Positions 31,050-40,836 are shown, counted from the first letter of the stretch. The stretch: DNA of 64,000 nucleotides from an uncultured Dorea sp. (GCA_910577685.1 CAJTOH010000009.1:1-64000), one strand, 5' to 3'. Numbers and translations: made by a program. Notes: a model not told the origin generated them from the letters alone.

Positions 31050-31679
31050 CTACGTGCGGATCTTCCCAAGCACTCCCGCATATACACGGTCGCGGTATGC
31101 TCTGCCTTCCCGTATCATAGAATCCGCCTTTTGGTTCAGCTCCCTGGCCTGCGCGCGGTCCTTCATCATCTTCGTGTTGATAAATACATTCAGGGACGCG
31201 CCTTCTAACGCCGCCTGGGCAAACAAGATCCCGACCCCTGCGTCGCTGACCGCAATCCTGCTGCCCTTCTCGCCCAAAACCTCCAGACATTTCATAGTCT
31301 CAAGAATCGTCCCCATCAATTCCACCGGGACAATACTCGCCTCATACAGCGCCTTTTCAAGCACCCTCTCCCTGACGTCCTTTTCTTCCTCCGTCTCCCT
31401 CGGAAGCCCGTACGCCCGGGACAGCGGCTCAAAACACTCTGCGTCTTTGTCCGTCAATACAATCAACCGGTTCTTAAGCTCCTCAAGACGCGCCATCGTC
31501 CCCCTGATCTCAGCTTCCGCCTCCGCATATCGTTTCTTACCGACTGTCAGGTTCGCCACCATCATTCCCAGCGCCGCGGCAAATGCCCCCACCGCCGCGC
31601 AGGCTCCGCCTCCCCCCGGTACCGGCTTTCCGGAGGACAGATCTTCTATAAAAACCGTCGCCTTATTTTCCAACATCAT
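31050..31679 (-). CDS. fchA: Methenyl-THF cyclohydrolase / cyclodeaminase family (FchA)
   Basis: A 209-residue member of the cyclodeaminase/cyclohydrolase (FTCD C-terminal) family, all helical, acting as methenyl-THF cyclohydrolase or formimino-THF cyclodeaminase. The folate-site signature PVPGGGGACAAVGAFAAALG is near residues 20-39, and VGKKRYAEAEAEI follows. It lies between glyA (13-base gap) and folD. Given the FolD defect, this protein most likely provides the cyclohydrolase activity of the operon. An ATG pair (31679 and 31676) follows AAAAGGA; the first is used here. A longer upstream frame overlaps glyA and is rejected. Confidence 0.9.
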   Translation of the reverse strand: MMLENKATVFIEDLSSGKPVPGGGGACAAVGAFAAALGMMVANLTVGKKRYAEAEAEIRGTMARLEELKNRLIVLTDKDAECFEPLSRAYGLPRETEEEKDVRERVLEKALYEASIVPVELMGTILETMKCLEVLGEKGSRIAVSDAGVGILFAQAALEGASLNVFINTKMMKDRAQARELNQKADSMIREGRAYRDRVYAGVLGKIRT

Positions 31680-31692
31680 ACGCCGATTCCTT

Positions 31693-32940
31693 TTATGAAT
31701 AGATCGGGTATTTCTCACAGATCCGGTTCACTTCACTGCGGATCTCGTCCGCCTTCGTCTCGAAATCTGTCACCGCCATCTTAATCAGTTTCGCAATGGT
31801 CCCCATCTCCTCTTCCTTAAGGCCCCGGGTTGTAACAGCCGGCGTTCCGATACGGATACCGCTGGTCACGAAGGGACTTGCCGGATCATTGGGAACTGCG
31901 TTCTTATTCACAGTAATATACACCTCGTCCAGCCGTCTCTGCATCTCCTTCCCCGAAACTTCCATGTTCTGCAGGTCAACCAGCATCAGATGATTATCCG
32001 TTCCTCCGCTGACCAGATTGAATCCTTCTTCCATCATCGCAGCCGCAAGCGCCTTCGAATTCTTCACAACCTGCTGCTGGTATGCCTTAAATTCCGGCTT
32101 CAGCGCTTCCCCGAAACAGACCGCCTTCGCGGCGATGATATGCATCAGCGGCCCTCCCTGAGTTCCCGGGAAAATAGCCTTGTCAATGGCCTTCGCGTGT
32201 TCTTCCCTGCACAGAATGATGCCGCCCCTCGGCCCTCTCAGCGTCTTATGGGTGGTGCTGGATACGACGTCCGCATAAGGAACCGGGCTCTGGTGCAGCC
32301 CTGCCGCAACCAACCCGGCGATATGCGCCATATCCACGAACAGATACGCCCCCGCTTCCTTTGCAATATCTGCAAAAATGTCGAACCTGATCTCCCTCGG
32401 ATATGCAGAAGCCCCCGCAACGATCATCTTAGGCTTACACTCCCGCGCCAGTTTCCTGATCTCATCATAATCCAAAAACCCCTCGTCGTTGACATTATAA
32501 GGAACGAAATTATATAAAAGTCCCGACATATTTACCGGAGAACCATGGGTCAGATGCCCGCCATGAGCAAGATTCAATCCCATTACCGTATCTCCCGGTT
32601 TCAGCAATGCCTGATAGACCGCGTTGTTGGCATTGGCCCCGGAGTGGGGCTGCACGCAGGCATGGTCGCAGCCGAACAGCTTCTTCACCCTCTCGATTGC
32701 CAGATCTTCCAGAATATCCACATGCTCACAGCCGCCGTAATAGCGTCTTCCCGGATACCCTTCCGCGTACTTGTTGGTCGGCGCCGTTCCCATGGCCAGC
32801 ATAACCGCCGGACTTACCACATTCTCAGAAGCAATCAGTTCCAGGTTTCGCCTCTGGCGGTTCAGTTCCAGATAAAGAGCGTCCCCGATCTCTTCATCGC
32901 AATGTTTGATGTATTCCATAACATCTTGAATCATGTTCAT
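31693..32940 (-). CDS. glyA: Serine hydroxymethyltransferase
   Basis: A 415-residue PLP enzyme that interconverts serine and glycine, giving 5,10-methylene-THF, the substrate of the FolD encoded downstream. Motifs: [44 protein letters not shown], and the PLP lysine K232 in [14 protein letters not shown]. The start at 32940 sits 8 bases after GGAGG; the ATG five codons upstream overlaps that site. It is the first gene of glyA-fchA-folD, which together turn serine into glycine plus formyl-THF. A dyad upstream (32980-33010) may be an operator. Confidence 0.96.
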   Translation of the reverse strand: MNMIQDVMEYIKHCDEEIGDALYLELNRQRRNLELIASENVVSPAVMLAMGTAPTNKYAEGYPGRRYYGGCEHVDILEDLAIERVKKLFGCDHACVQPHSGANANNAVYQALLKPGDTVMGLNLAHGGHLTHGSPVNMSGLLYNFVPYNVNDEGFLDYDEIRKLARECKPKMIVAGASAYPREIRFDIFADIAKEAGAYLFVDMAHIAGLVAAGLHQSPVPYADVVSSTTHKTLRGPRGGIILCREEHAKAIDKAIFPGTQGGPLMHIIAAKAVCFGEALKPEFKAYQQQVVKNSKALAAAMMEEGFNLVSGGTDNHLMLVDLQNMEVSGKEMQRRLDEVYITVNKNAVPNDPASPFVTSGIRIGTPAVTTRGLKEEEMGTIAKLIKMAVTDFETKADEIRSEVNRICEKYPIYS

Positions 32941-32979
32941 CGCATTTTCCTCCATTTGTCTTTTGAGTTCACCCTCTTG

Positions 32980-33010
32980 GTAAATGTAACATGTTCATAT
33001 TACCATTTAC
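32980..33010. promoter_or_regulatory. Inverted repeat upstream of glyA, possible operator
   Basis: GTAAATG(T)AA at 32980-32989 is mirrored by TTAC-CATTTAC at 33000-33010, 40 bases before the glyA start. It could be an operator or a leader hairpin. There is no sign of a known riboswitch core. Confidence 0.35.
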
Positions 33011-33100
33011 AGGAAGATTCGTAAAGAATAATTTATAATGTAAAGTGTTGCCATATGCAGAGTAATTATGTACAATTTTAATAACAATAATTAATCAATA

Positions 33101-33139
33101 GAACCCTGTGTCAGCCGCTTTGGAACTGATACAGGGTTC
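33101..33139. terminator. Hairpin terminator at the end of the glycan locus
   Basis: A 13-bp stem (33101-33113 with 33127-33139, one wobble) with a 13-base loop, 15 bases past the stop of the last glycan gene at 33154. On the minus strand the T run is poor (TATTGATT); on the plus strand it is ATGATTTTT. Confidence 0.6.
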
Positions 33140-33153
33140 ATGATTTTTAAAGA

Positions 33154-34404
33154 TTACTCATCTATTTTCTTCTCTTTATCCTCCTCAAGGGCCTCAAGAA
33201 TCACCTCTTTCACCTTGTCAGCTTCCCTCTCCCAGGAAGTAGTCTTAACAAACTCTAATCCTTTCTCCCTGATAGCGGCCATCTTGTCCGGATTATTGAA
33301 ATAATACTCCATTGTATTCGCAATCTCAATAGGGTCATAATCTACCAGCACGGCGTTATTCTCATTCACCATCCAGGAGCTGTTCTCTCCGGAAGAGCAA
33401 ACGGCTACGGAACCACATGCCATAACCTCCAACGGTACAAGAGATAGATTCGTATTAGAGATTACCAGACACATATCGCACTGGTTATAACACTCCGCAA
33501 GTTTCTGCATCGTAACTACGCCAAAACTCCTATGTTTAAACGGAATCACATAATCCCTCAGATCCCATCCGGCAAAGATTACTTCCACGTCCGGCAAACG
33601 TCTGCACAGCTCGTCCAGAGCCAGCAAACCAAGCTCAAAATCCCTTCTGGGAGTCACGGGCCTTGCATAAAAGAAGACTCTCCGCTTACGGTTCCGGCGC
33701 TTCACCGGGTAGTACACATCCCTCTGATAGGAAAAATGAAAACTGTCTGTTTTCATACCGTATTCTTTGTTCAGCTTATCTCTCAGCCAGTCTCCCGCAG
33801 TAATTCCTCTCAGGCCAAACTTATACGTATTTTCAGCGAACTGAAAATCTGATCCATGAGCATAAAAATACGGTTCAAAGTCCTGTACAAAATAGAATTT
33901 AGAAATCGTATTTTCAAAATTCCTGACAAAATATGCAGTATCCCAGGAAGTTGCAAAGGTGGCATGCGCAAACTTTATATATTTAACATCATAGTAAAGT
34001 TCCACTTTACTATCTAATATTGGAAACGCACTTTCAACGAAGGTACGCAGCGCCTTATTATCAAAAAAGCTCTCTGCCCTAAATAAATAAACTCTGCTAT
34101 GGAATCCTCGTTTTTCCAAATTAGATATAAATCTAAATATTGTTGTATGTCCTCCTGACCCTTCCCCCATCTCAGGAATAACCCAGTTCAGGATTTTTAC
34201 AGAATCATCTTTATGTTCGTTATAACTTTTCCGGCTGAACGGTATTTGTTTCGTATTCATAATGAATTCATACAAAACAAGCGGTTCTGCTTTCGTAGAA
34301 ATAATACGGAGCTTTTGTAATATTCTTCTAAATACACCGCCAAATCCTTCTGTTTTTAAGATTCTTGGTACTTTCTGTAACATTCTCAGCAATTTTGCAA
34401 CCAT
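33154..34404 (-). CDS. WsaF-like glycosyltransferase (GT4-type, rhamnosyltransferase group)
   Basis: A 416-residue enzyme resembling the WsaF rhamnosyltransferase of Geobacillus. Seen: the N-terminal Rossmann domain opening ILNWVIPEMGEGSGGHTTIFRFI, the middle FYFVQDFEPYFYAHGSDFQFAE segment characteristic of the WsaF group, and the C-terminal nucleotide-sugar domain with SLVPLEVMACGSVAVCSSGENSSW, where the E of the E-x7-E-type motif lies. It is soluble or peripheral and likely adds rhamnose or a similar deoxyhexose to the surface polymer. It is the last gene of the long minus-strand locus, 12 bases after the GT2 gene at 34417. Confidence 0.82.
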   Translation of the reverse strand: MVAKLLRMLQKVPRILKTEGFGGVFRRILQKLRIISTKAEPLVLYEFIMNTKQIPFSRKSYNEHKDDSVKILNWVIPEMGEGSGGHTTIFRFISNLEKRGFHSRVYLFRAESFFDNKALRTFVESAFPILDSKVELYYDVKYIKFAHATFATSWDTAYFVRNFENTISKFYFVQDFEPYFYAHGSDFQFAENTYKFGLRGITAGDWLRDKLNKEYGMKTDSFHFSYQRDVYYPVKRRNRKRRVFFYARPVTPRRDFELGLLALDELCRRLPDVEVIFAGWDLRDYVIPFKHRSFGVVTMQKLAECYNQCDMCLVISNTNLSLVPLEVMACGSVAVCSSGENSSWMVNENNAVLVDYDPIEIANTMEYYFNNPDKMAAIREKGLEFVKTTSWEREADKVKEVILEALEEDKEKKIDE

Positions 34405-34416
34405 ACCTAATCTCCT

Positions 34417-35394
34417 TTATACATTTCTCTGTTTATACTGCTGTGATATATGTCTATCCAGCCACCGCTGTTTTCTCGGAGGATAGCCCGCATATTTTCC
34501 TCCCAGATATCCGCCTACATATCTGCTGAAATTTCTGCATACCGAATATTTCACCCAATATATTTTTTCTCTTTTACTTAACTTCTGTGTCCTGATGTAC
34601 CTCGCATCTCCTAATATGTGCTTTGCAATCTGGAATGGTATCTTATGCCATCCTGTCGATATAATAAATTTATGCAGGCTGTACAATCCTTTATACTCGT
34701 CGTAATATCTCTGAAAATAATCTGACAATTTATAATTGTGAGAATGGTATACCGGAGCAAACGGACAATATAATTTTTTGAACCCCATCTCTATCATTTC
34801 CCGCGCCCAAATTTGATCCTCTGAGAAATCAACATCTTTATACGGATATTTTTCAAAAATATCTCTTCTAACACATGAATTATTATCTGAGAAAAACACA
34901 ATGAAATGTCTGTAGGCTTCTTCATTATTGTACCGCTCTCTATTCTCGTCTGTTAATTGAAAAATTGTATTATCTTCTCCAAAATTCTTAAAATGATAAT
35001 ACAAATCCCGCTTATCTATAATATTACAGTTCGGATAAGTGTAATGTATCCCAAACCCACCTACGATCTCAGGATCCATCTTCATTGCGTCAATAAAATT
35101 CTGCAGCCACTTTTTTGACGCGGGCATCGCATCTTGTGTAATAAAAACAATATACTCACCGCTTCCTTTAGAAGCCCCATAGTTCCGTGTCTTTCCGTGG
35201 CCGAATTCTTCCGGCAAAATCTCGTATAACTTACACGGATACTTTCTTATAGTATCCAACGTACCGTCTTTTGAACCTGAATCTACGCATATCACTTCAT
35301 ACTCATATTGCGTATCCTGTGCAAAAACTCTGCTTAGTACCTTATCAAATATAGATCCTGCATTCTTTGTGGGAATCACGATTGAAACATCCAT
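34417..35394 (-). CDS. GT2 glycosyltransferase, rhamnosyltransferase-like
   Basis: A 325-residue GT-A enzyme of family 2. The N-terminal DVSIVIPTKNAG, the VDSGSKDGT loop, and the acceptor-side FITQDAMPA carry the nucleotide-sugar and metal sites; FSEDQIWAREMIEMG provides the catalytic-base ED motif. These features fit the RfbF/RgpF-like rhamnosyltransferases. The start at 35394 follows AAGGAG by 6 bases; the ATG six codons upstream forms an ATGA overlap with the previous gene but has no ribosome-binding site. No membrane segment is present. Confidence 0.85.
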   Translation of the reverse strand: MDVSIVIPTKNAGSIFDKVLSRVFAQDTQYEYEVICVDSGSKDGTLDTIRKYPCKLYEILPEEFGHGKTRNYGASKGSGEYIVFITQDAMPASKKWLQNFIDAMKMDPEIVGGFGIHYTYPNCNIIDKRDLYYHFKNFGEDNTIFQLTDENRERYNNEEAYRHFIVFFSDNNSCVRRDIFEKYPYKDVDFSEDQIWAREMIEMGFKKLYCPFAPVYHSHNYKLSDYFQRYYDEYKGLYSLHKFIISTGWHKIPFQIAKHILGDARYIRTQKLSKREKIYWVKYSVCRNFSRYVGGYLGGKYAGYPPRKQRWLDRHISQQYKQRNV

Positions 35395-35408
35395 CTTAAG
35401 CTCCTTTA

Positions 35409-36041
35409 TCATCTAAATAGTTTGTATATAAATTTTATGAAAACAGCCAGATATACCATAATTCCCAGAAAAACAATAAATGTCTCATAATTGAATCTTT
35501 GGTAGGATAGCTTAATTACCCCTGCTTTATCCATAATCCGGCTTCCGACTTTCAAAGAACTGCTGTTTTCATTCATCTCTGTTAAATAGACTGCCATCGT
35601 CTCATCGCTACCGGCATCCTCTTCCCTGATCGTAAACATATACTCTTTTCCGGCGCTGTCTTTTTGCTTTGGAAAATGCAGCAGAATATTTCCCCGCTTT
35701 AATGCGCTCGAACTTTCAAACAGTCTATTTTCTGTTGTACTCTCGTCGATCATACCGGTTCCTACAATTTCACCTGTCTCCACATCCTGTATTTCCCAAT
35801 TATACTCGCCTATCACAGGATGATCCAGCTTTGTAAGCTTTACGCTTAATCCGCAAAATCCCTCATCGTAACATGTAAACAGTTGTTCAAACGCTATATC
35901 CTGCTCCAACGCGCCCGTATTTTCATATAGACCGGTCCCAACATCCGTATTATATATAGGCCTTGACCATTCGCCATAAGAATATGCGCCGCCCAACAGG
36001 ATGACCACTAACACAAGCATAATTCTCTTCCACATCTTCAT
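35409..36041 (-). CDS. Membrane-anchored hypothetical protein with extracellular beta domain
   Basis: A 210-residue protein with a hydrophobic segment at each end (residues 6-22 and about 187-205) and about 160 residues between them, predicted extracellular and beta-rich (CGLSVKLTKLDHPVIGEYNWEIQDVETGEIVGTG). It resembles in pattern the first extracellular domain of the DUF2142 protein encoded at 38799-40832: both have F..F.G.S..L, a charged strand of variable ligand side, and a turn into a GR/GE strand. I infer a stand-alone copy of that ectodomain. The function is unknown; placement between the ABC exporter and glycosyltransferases suggests a part in polymer assembly or export. Confidence 0.65.
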   Translation of the reverse strand: MKMWKRIMLVLVVILLGGAYSYGEWSRPIYNTDVGTGLYENTGALEQDIAFEQLFTCYDEGFCGLSVKLTKLDHPVIGEYNWEIQDVETGEIVGTGMIDESTTENRLFESSSALKRGNILLHFPKQKDSAGKEYMFTIREEDAGSDETMAVYLTEMNENSSSLKVGSRIMDKAGVIKLSYQRFNYETFIVFLGIMVYLAVFIKFIYKLFR

Positions 36042-36056
36042 GTCAATTCCAACCTT

Positions 36057-36815
36057 CTACTCTTCCAATTCACCTGCATAATAAGCTTTTTCAAAACGGC
36101 TTCCCACTTCTTCGCTGGAACCGTCTTCCCGAACATGCCCTTTTTCAAGCCAGATTGCCCTTTTGCAGATCTTTTTCACTTGTGCAATACTATGTGATAC
36201 AAATAAAATCGTCGTATCCTCTTTCATCATTCCCTGGATCCTCTTCTCGCACTTTTCCTGAAACCGAAAATCGCCTACCGACAACACCTCGTCTACGATC
36301 AGGATATCCGGCTTTCCAATCGTTGCAATAGAAAAGGCCAGCCTTGCCAGCATACCTGATGAAAAATTCTTGACAGGAACGTCCATGAAATCTTTTAACT
36401 CGGAAAAATCTACAATATCATCATAATATCCATTCATCTGCTCTCTTCCATACCCAAGGATCGCTCCATTCAAATATACATTCTCCTTGGCCGTAAGATC
36501 CATATCAAACCCTGCCCCAAGCTCAATCATAGGCGCAATACTTCCCCTTACGGTAACGCTCCCCTTCGTGGGCTTCAACACCCCCGCTATCGTCTTAAGC
36601 ATGGTACTCTTTCCACATCCATTTAGACCGATCAGGGCGACAGACTCTCCTCTTCCTATCTCAAAATCAACATCCTGCAATGCCCAGAATTCATCCTCCG
36701 TATTCAACTTTCGTTTTAATCTCTTAATGAAATATTCCTTCATATTATCTACTTTTTGTGTGGACAGATTAAAACGCATTGAAACATGGTCTACTTTTAC
36801 AATTGTATTGTCCAT
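36057..36815 (-). CDS. Polysaccharide ABC exporter, ATP-binding subunit (TagH/Wzt-like)
   Basis: A 252-residue ATPase. Walker A is GLNGCGKS (63-70), the signature is FSSGMLARLAFS, Walker B is ILIVDEVLSVGD, with the switch His in FVSHS. The ending -EVLSVGDxxFQ.KC is typical of polysaccharide and teichoic-acid exporters (TagH, RfbE, Wzt). There is no C-terminal carbohydrate-binding domain of the Wzt kind. It pairs with the permease gene 20 bases upstream and would energise export of lipid-linked polymer across the membrane. Confidence 0.92.
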   Translation of the reverse strand: MDNTIVKVDHVSMRFNLSTQKVDNMKEYFIKRLKRKLNTEDEFWALQDVDFEIGRGESVALIGLNGCGKSTMLKTIAGVLKPTKGSVTVRGSIAPMIELGAGFDMDLTAKENVYLNGAILGYGREQMNGYYDDIVDFSELKDFMDVPVKNFSSGMLARLAFSIATIGKPDILIVDEVLSVGDFRFQEKCEKRIQGMMKEDTTILFVSHSIAQVKKICKRAIWLEKGHVREDGSSEEVGSRFEKAYYAGELEE

Positions 36816-36835
36816 TATATTTTCTCCCTGAGCAT

Positions 36836-37612
36836 CTATAAATTTAATATAAACTCATCTTGTTGTTTATAAAAAACCCACAAGCCAAGCAGTAGCATAA
36901 AACATACTACCCCAAAAGATATCAAGAACTGGCTGACCGATGGAACCGTATTATAAATCATCACATTTCTAAAAATCTCTAAAATCCCGGTAAGCGGATT
37001 CAATCTTACAATTGCCTGTACCCATCCCGGTAACATGTCTATGGAATAGATGATCGGCGTCAAATACATAAGCGCCGTAATAAATACACCGTACAAATGC
37101 ATAATATCTCGGAATTTCACCGTCAATGCGGCTAAAATTAATCCTACTCCCAAAGAAAATATAATGATATATACCAGCGGAATAATCACCAAAAACATTG
37201 TATAATGAAGTTCCGTTCTCGTGAACAGCATGACCAGAATTAACGCACAAAATGAGGATAATACATTAATAGAGCTTGATGCAATCCTTGATACGACAAA
37301 TAAATATTTGGGTATATATACTTTTTTAATCAAGGATGCATTGCCTAATATAGCTGTCATAGCGCCCGAAGTTGATTCATTATAAAAATTAAACAAAATT
37401 TGTCCTGACAAAAGATATAGAGAGTAATTCTCTATTTCAAAACGAAACAGATTGGAAAATACAACAGATAGTATGGCCATCATTAATAGAGGATTTAAGA
37501 GCGTCCACAATACCCCCAGTACAGATTTACGGTACTTAATTTTCACATCTCTTGCAACTAACTCGTATAATAACGGTTGAAATTTTCTTAAATTTTGTAT
37601 ATATTGCTCCAT
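36836..37612 (-). CDS. Polysaccharide ABC exporter, permease subunit (TagG/Wzm-like)
   Basis: A 258-residue ABC-2 type permease with six predicted membrane segments. The N-terminal QPLLYELVARDVKIKYRKSVLGVLWTLLNPLLMM is the standard opening of Wzm/TagG/RfbA proteins (RDLK.RYK.S.LG..W....P). The late LMYLTPIIYSIDMLPGWVQAIVRLNPLTGILEIFR segment is also typical. It forms the exporter with the ATPase encoded directly downstream. A gap of about 160 bases precedes it, AT-rich and with no gene. Confidence 0.92.
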   Translation of the reverse strand: MEQYIQNLRKFQPLLYELVARDVKIKYRKSVLGVLWTLLNPLLMMAILSVVFSNLFRFEIENYSLYLLSGQILFNFYNESTSGAMTAILGNASLIKKVYIPKYLFVVSRIASSSINVLSSFCALILVMLFTRTELHYTMFLVIIPLVYIIIFSLGVGLILAALTVKFRDIMHLYGVFITALMYLTPIIYSIDMLPGWVQAIVRLNPLTGILEIFRNVMIYNTVPSVSQFLISFGVVCFMLLLGLWVFYKQQDEFILNL

Positions 37613-37775
37613 CTACTTATCCCCACATAATCACAGCATCTTTTTAAGTTGTTTCATTATACTATATATATCTGCACTTTTCAACTCTCTTCTCCACAAC
37701 TGACTGATGTGTTCCTTTCTTCATCCACTTTACATGATCCCCATGCATACCGCAACATAGTATTCTACAAATTTT

Positions 37776-38789
37776 CTATTTTTCTCTTCTAAGTTTAATA
37801 GATCTAAATTTCATAAAATACGGAATCAAATAATTAATAATAGAATACCTTACTTTTGGGAACGGTCTTGTCAATTTATTAAAAATTCCCCAGCAGATAA
37901 AATATAATCTCCATCCTTTCTCATAGGGAGTATCTCTCCAATAAGTCTTAGCCAAATATTTTTGATAATCTTTTCTGTACTTATGCGTATTGCCGCTGCG
38001 CCATGGTCTTTCTTCTCCAAGATAATGTATAATTATTGGATTTTTAAGCGACTCTTGAAACGCTTTAAAACTTATATATCTTAAAGGCTTAACTAAAGTA
38101 CATAAGAATTTGTATGGATACTGATAATAAATATTACAAAAGTTATACTTGGGTAATAAAGGATATATTTCATCTTTCAACGCGCCATTAATTGCATCTT
38201 GATCGGCTGCAAACAGCCTCCCTTTCCATTTCTGATAAAACTTTATTATTAAAGTACCTGCGTCTTTCTCTCTCCACTTTTCCAAATCTACCAATAAAAC
38301 GCCGGAATTATAATAATATCTATTCTCAAGACCTAATTTTTCTCTTCTCTTTTTATCAGCCGTTGGTTCTATACACATTCCTAAAATTTTATTATCTAAA
38401 TCTAACCTCCATAATTTATCTAAACTTCCTCTTACAATCGTATCTCCATCTAAATAAAGAACTCTTTTGACCCATTCAGGTAAAATCTTTCCCATTAATA
38501 ATCTTGCTAAAATAATAGGATTCCATCCTAATGTATCAAACTGAAAATCAAAATACTGATTGATATCGTCCAATTCTACTATATAAATTGATCTCCTATA
38601 TTTCTTTACTAATTTTTCTAGCTCTATTTTATTTTTTTTAGAAACATGTAATGAAAAAACAAAAAAATTGATTTCTGTTTCCTTTAAATTATTTTCACAA
38701 ATCGAACAAATTCCCGCTCCTATTTGCGGCACAAATTTGTCATTAACTGTGTATAATATATTCACAATTTTCTCCAACTCTTCCTTCAT
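37776..38789 (-). CDS. GT8 family glycosyltransferase
   Basis: A 337-residue retaining glycosyltransferase of family 8. Seen: NILYTVNDKFVPQIGAGICSI at the N-terminus, RVLYLDGDTIVRGSLDKLW with the DxD metal motif, NSGVLLVDLEKW, and FAADQDAINGA, then HYLG for the second metal contact. These are the standard landmarks of LgtC/gspA-like enzymes, which transfer galactose or glucose. The C-terminal 60 residues are basic and aromatic, a likely membrane-association tail. The gene is AT-rich, as are its neighbours. Confidence 0.92.
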   Translation of the reverse strand: MKEELEKIVNILYTVNDKFVPQIGAGICSICENNLKETEINFFVFSLHVSKKNKIELEKLVKKYRRSIYIVELDDINQYFDFQFDTLGWNPIILARLLMGKILPEWVKRVLYLDGDTIVRGSLDKLWRLDLDNKILGMCIEPTADKKRREKLGLENRYYYNSGVLLVDLEKWREKDAGTLIIKFYQKWKGRLFAADQDAINGALKDEIYPLLPKYNFCNIYYQYPYKFLCTLVKPLRYISFKAFQESLKNPIIIHYLGEERPWRSGNTHKYRKDYQKYLAKTYWRDTPYEKGWRLYFICWGIFNKLTRPFPKVRYSIINYLIPYFMKFRSIKLRREK

Positions 38790-38798
38790 CTAATAAGT

Positions 38799-40832
38799 CT
38801 AAAATACGCCTCTGTTGACAACTGAGGTAACAACACTCAAAACCGTTAATACCTGAAGCGTCAATATTCCGCTAACAAAAAATGTATCTACTCTTTTTGC
38901 TAGAATTACCGCCTTATTCTTCAATGCCAATAAAAACACCGGCAATAGCGGAATAAAATATCGTCCCTGCACTCCTTCGATATATTTTGAACCTCTAAGG
39001 GTCCAGTCTTGTAATAAGGCCAAGAATATAAGAAACGAAATTCCACTAATTAATAAAATAAACCATAACCTTTCCCACTTTTTCCATTGATGGCTTCCTT
39101 GATATTCCAATAAACTAAAAAATAACAGTATTATAAATCCATCAATGATAATATCGGGAATTGCTATTTCAAACCATCCTAATGGATTGCCTATCATAGA
39201 TTGTATATATATCGTCCCGTAATGTCCTATTGTTTTAAAAAACATCACAAAGGTTTGAACAGGCTGCTGAATACATTCCATTAGGGTATACGTCTCTGTT
39301 TCTGTAGTAACCGACTTAACAAGTTGTCCTCCGGAACCCAATCTCGTTATAAAAAAAACTAATCCGCATAATGTTCCGGCGCCGACAGCGTTAATTATTT
39401 TTTTCTTCTGACCACCAAACTTCTCTTTCGGCACCAGAAGTCCTAATCCTAAAAGCGGTATATATACAAACTTAATAGGTATTATTACAATAATTAAGGC
39501 TGCTACTACTATATAATCTTTCAAAGTAATAATTTTTTTGTTTGTATCAAAAGACAAATATAAAATATATGCAAATAAAAAAAATAAGGCGTCAAACAAT
39601 ACTGAATCATAATTAAATGATGCAACCTGCTGTACCGTCATCGGTAAAAGTCCAACTAAAAATAAAATATTCTTTCCAAATTCAGGAGTAATACGAATTG
39701 CCCAAAACATGACGAAACAATACAATAATAAAGCCATTGCTCTTCCTAATACGAACAGCCACGCATTGTTTAGATTTAACAATCTTCCTATAACAAGTCC
39801 GACAACTTGCGGAACATATCCTAAACTTTTTATATTTAAAGCTCTCCTAATCACTACCTCATCCGAAGAGACCGCCGAATCTTTACCAAAAATTCCTCTA
39901 ATATATGTTGCATAACTGCTTCTGTCAGGAAATTCTTTTCGTACTAACGAATTTGCAGCGTTCTGCTCTAAAATTACATATCCCTCTTCATCTCTAACTG
40001 TTTTTCCTAAGATTGCGCTGCTCTCCGCATACGCAGTAATAAAGTGAGCCTCATCGTCAGGAACCATATACGGCGGAAAAATTAGTATATAAATACCGCC
40101 TATTATAAGCGACATAAAAACAAAAATCCACTCTTTTTTCTGTCTCGTAACCAATAATACATATACCGCCCCAATTAGTAAAGCAATCAATAGCACAAAT
40201 GTCAGATAATAAAAACGTAATGCTCCACAATTTCCATCTAAAATCCGATACGCTAGACAAAAGGTATCTCCCGGTTCCCTTAAATCGGTCAGTTTATTTG
40301 TTTCCATCTCGCTTAATAGAACATTTTTTTTAGTTTTACTAAACTTTTTCACTCCCATTGGCACCGATATTTTCTCTTTTGAATCTGCTTCTATGACAAT
40401 AGAATAAACGTCGCCTACATTAACGTTTATCTCAGAAAAGAAAAAATCAAAGAAATTATTACCTATTATCTCATCCGTACTAATGATCCAATCTTCTACT
40501 AATCTACCAGTTTCATTACGCAATTGTACGGATATTTCAGCATCTCTTTCTATACTATTTTTTTCCAGCCAAAGAGAAAAACCTGAAAATTCCTCACTTA
40601 CCATAGTAATTTTCTGTTCTATTCTGAGTCCCCCGGTCAAAGTAACAAATTTACCGGGACTTCCTAGTTCATCCTTAACCGTCATTACATTTCTAGGCTG
40701 TAACATTGCCTCTTGGAAATCTGTCTTATATATGATCGCAGCCGCTAAAATTATGATACAGCTAATACATAAATAAAGAACAAATATCTTCTTATTTTTC
40801 AACACATGTTCTTTCACCTTATCCATCTTCAT
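38799..40832 (-). CDS. DUF2142 family polytopic membrane protein
   Basis: A 677-residue protein: one N-terminal membrane segment (residues 15-33), an extracellular beta-rich domain (about 45-200), then about ten membrane segments. The family mark FPPYMVPDDEAHFITAYA lies near residue 253; its acidic pair resembles the catalytic loop of GT-C glycosyltransferases, which use lipid-linked sugars. DUF2142 proteins are common in surface-polysaccharide loci and their reaction is not established. Four bases separate it from the DUF2304 gene upstream, and the GT2 gene beyond it makes undecaprenyl-phosphate sugars, which would be a suitable donor. Confidence 0.85.
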   Translation of the reverse strand: MKMDKVKEHVLKNKKIFVLYLCISCIIILAAAIIYKTDFQEAMLQPRNVMTVKDELGSPGKFVTLTGGLRIEQKITMVSEEFSGFSLWLEKNSIERDAEISVQLRNETGRLVEDWIISTDEIIGNNFFDFFFSEINVNVGDVYSIVIEADSKEKISVPMGVKKFSKTKKNVLLSEMETNKLTDLREPGDTFCLAYRILDGNCGALRFYYLTFVLLIALLIGAVYVLLVTRQKKEWIFVFMSLIIGGIYILIFPPYMVPDDEAHFITAYAESSAILGKTVRDEEGYVILEQNAANSLVRKEFPDRSSYATYIRGIFGKDSAVSSDEVVIRRALNIKSLGYVPQVVGLVIGRLLNLNNAWLFVLGRAMALLLYCFVMFWAIRITPEFGKNILFLVGLLPMTVQQVASFNYDSVLFDALFFLFAYILYLSFDTNKKIITLKDYIVVAALIIVIIPIKFVYIPLLGLGLLVPKEKFGGQKKKIINAVGAGTLCGLVFFITRLGSGGQLVKSVTTETETYTLMECIQQPVQTFVMFFKTIGHYGTIYIQSMIGNPLGWFEIAIPDIIIDGFIILLFFSLLEYQGSHQWKKWERLWFILLISGISFLIFLALLQDWTLRGSKYIEGVQGRYFIPLLPVFLLALKNKAVILAKRVDTFFVSGILTLQVLTVLSVVTSVVNRGVF

Positions 40833-40836
40833 TTAT

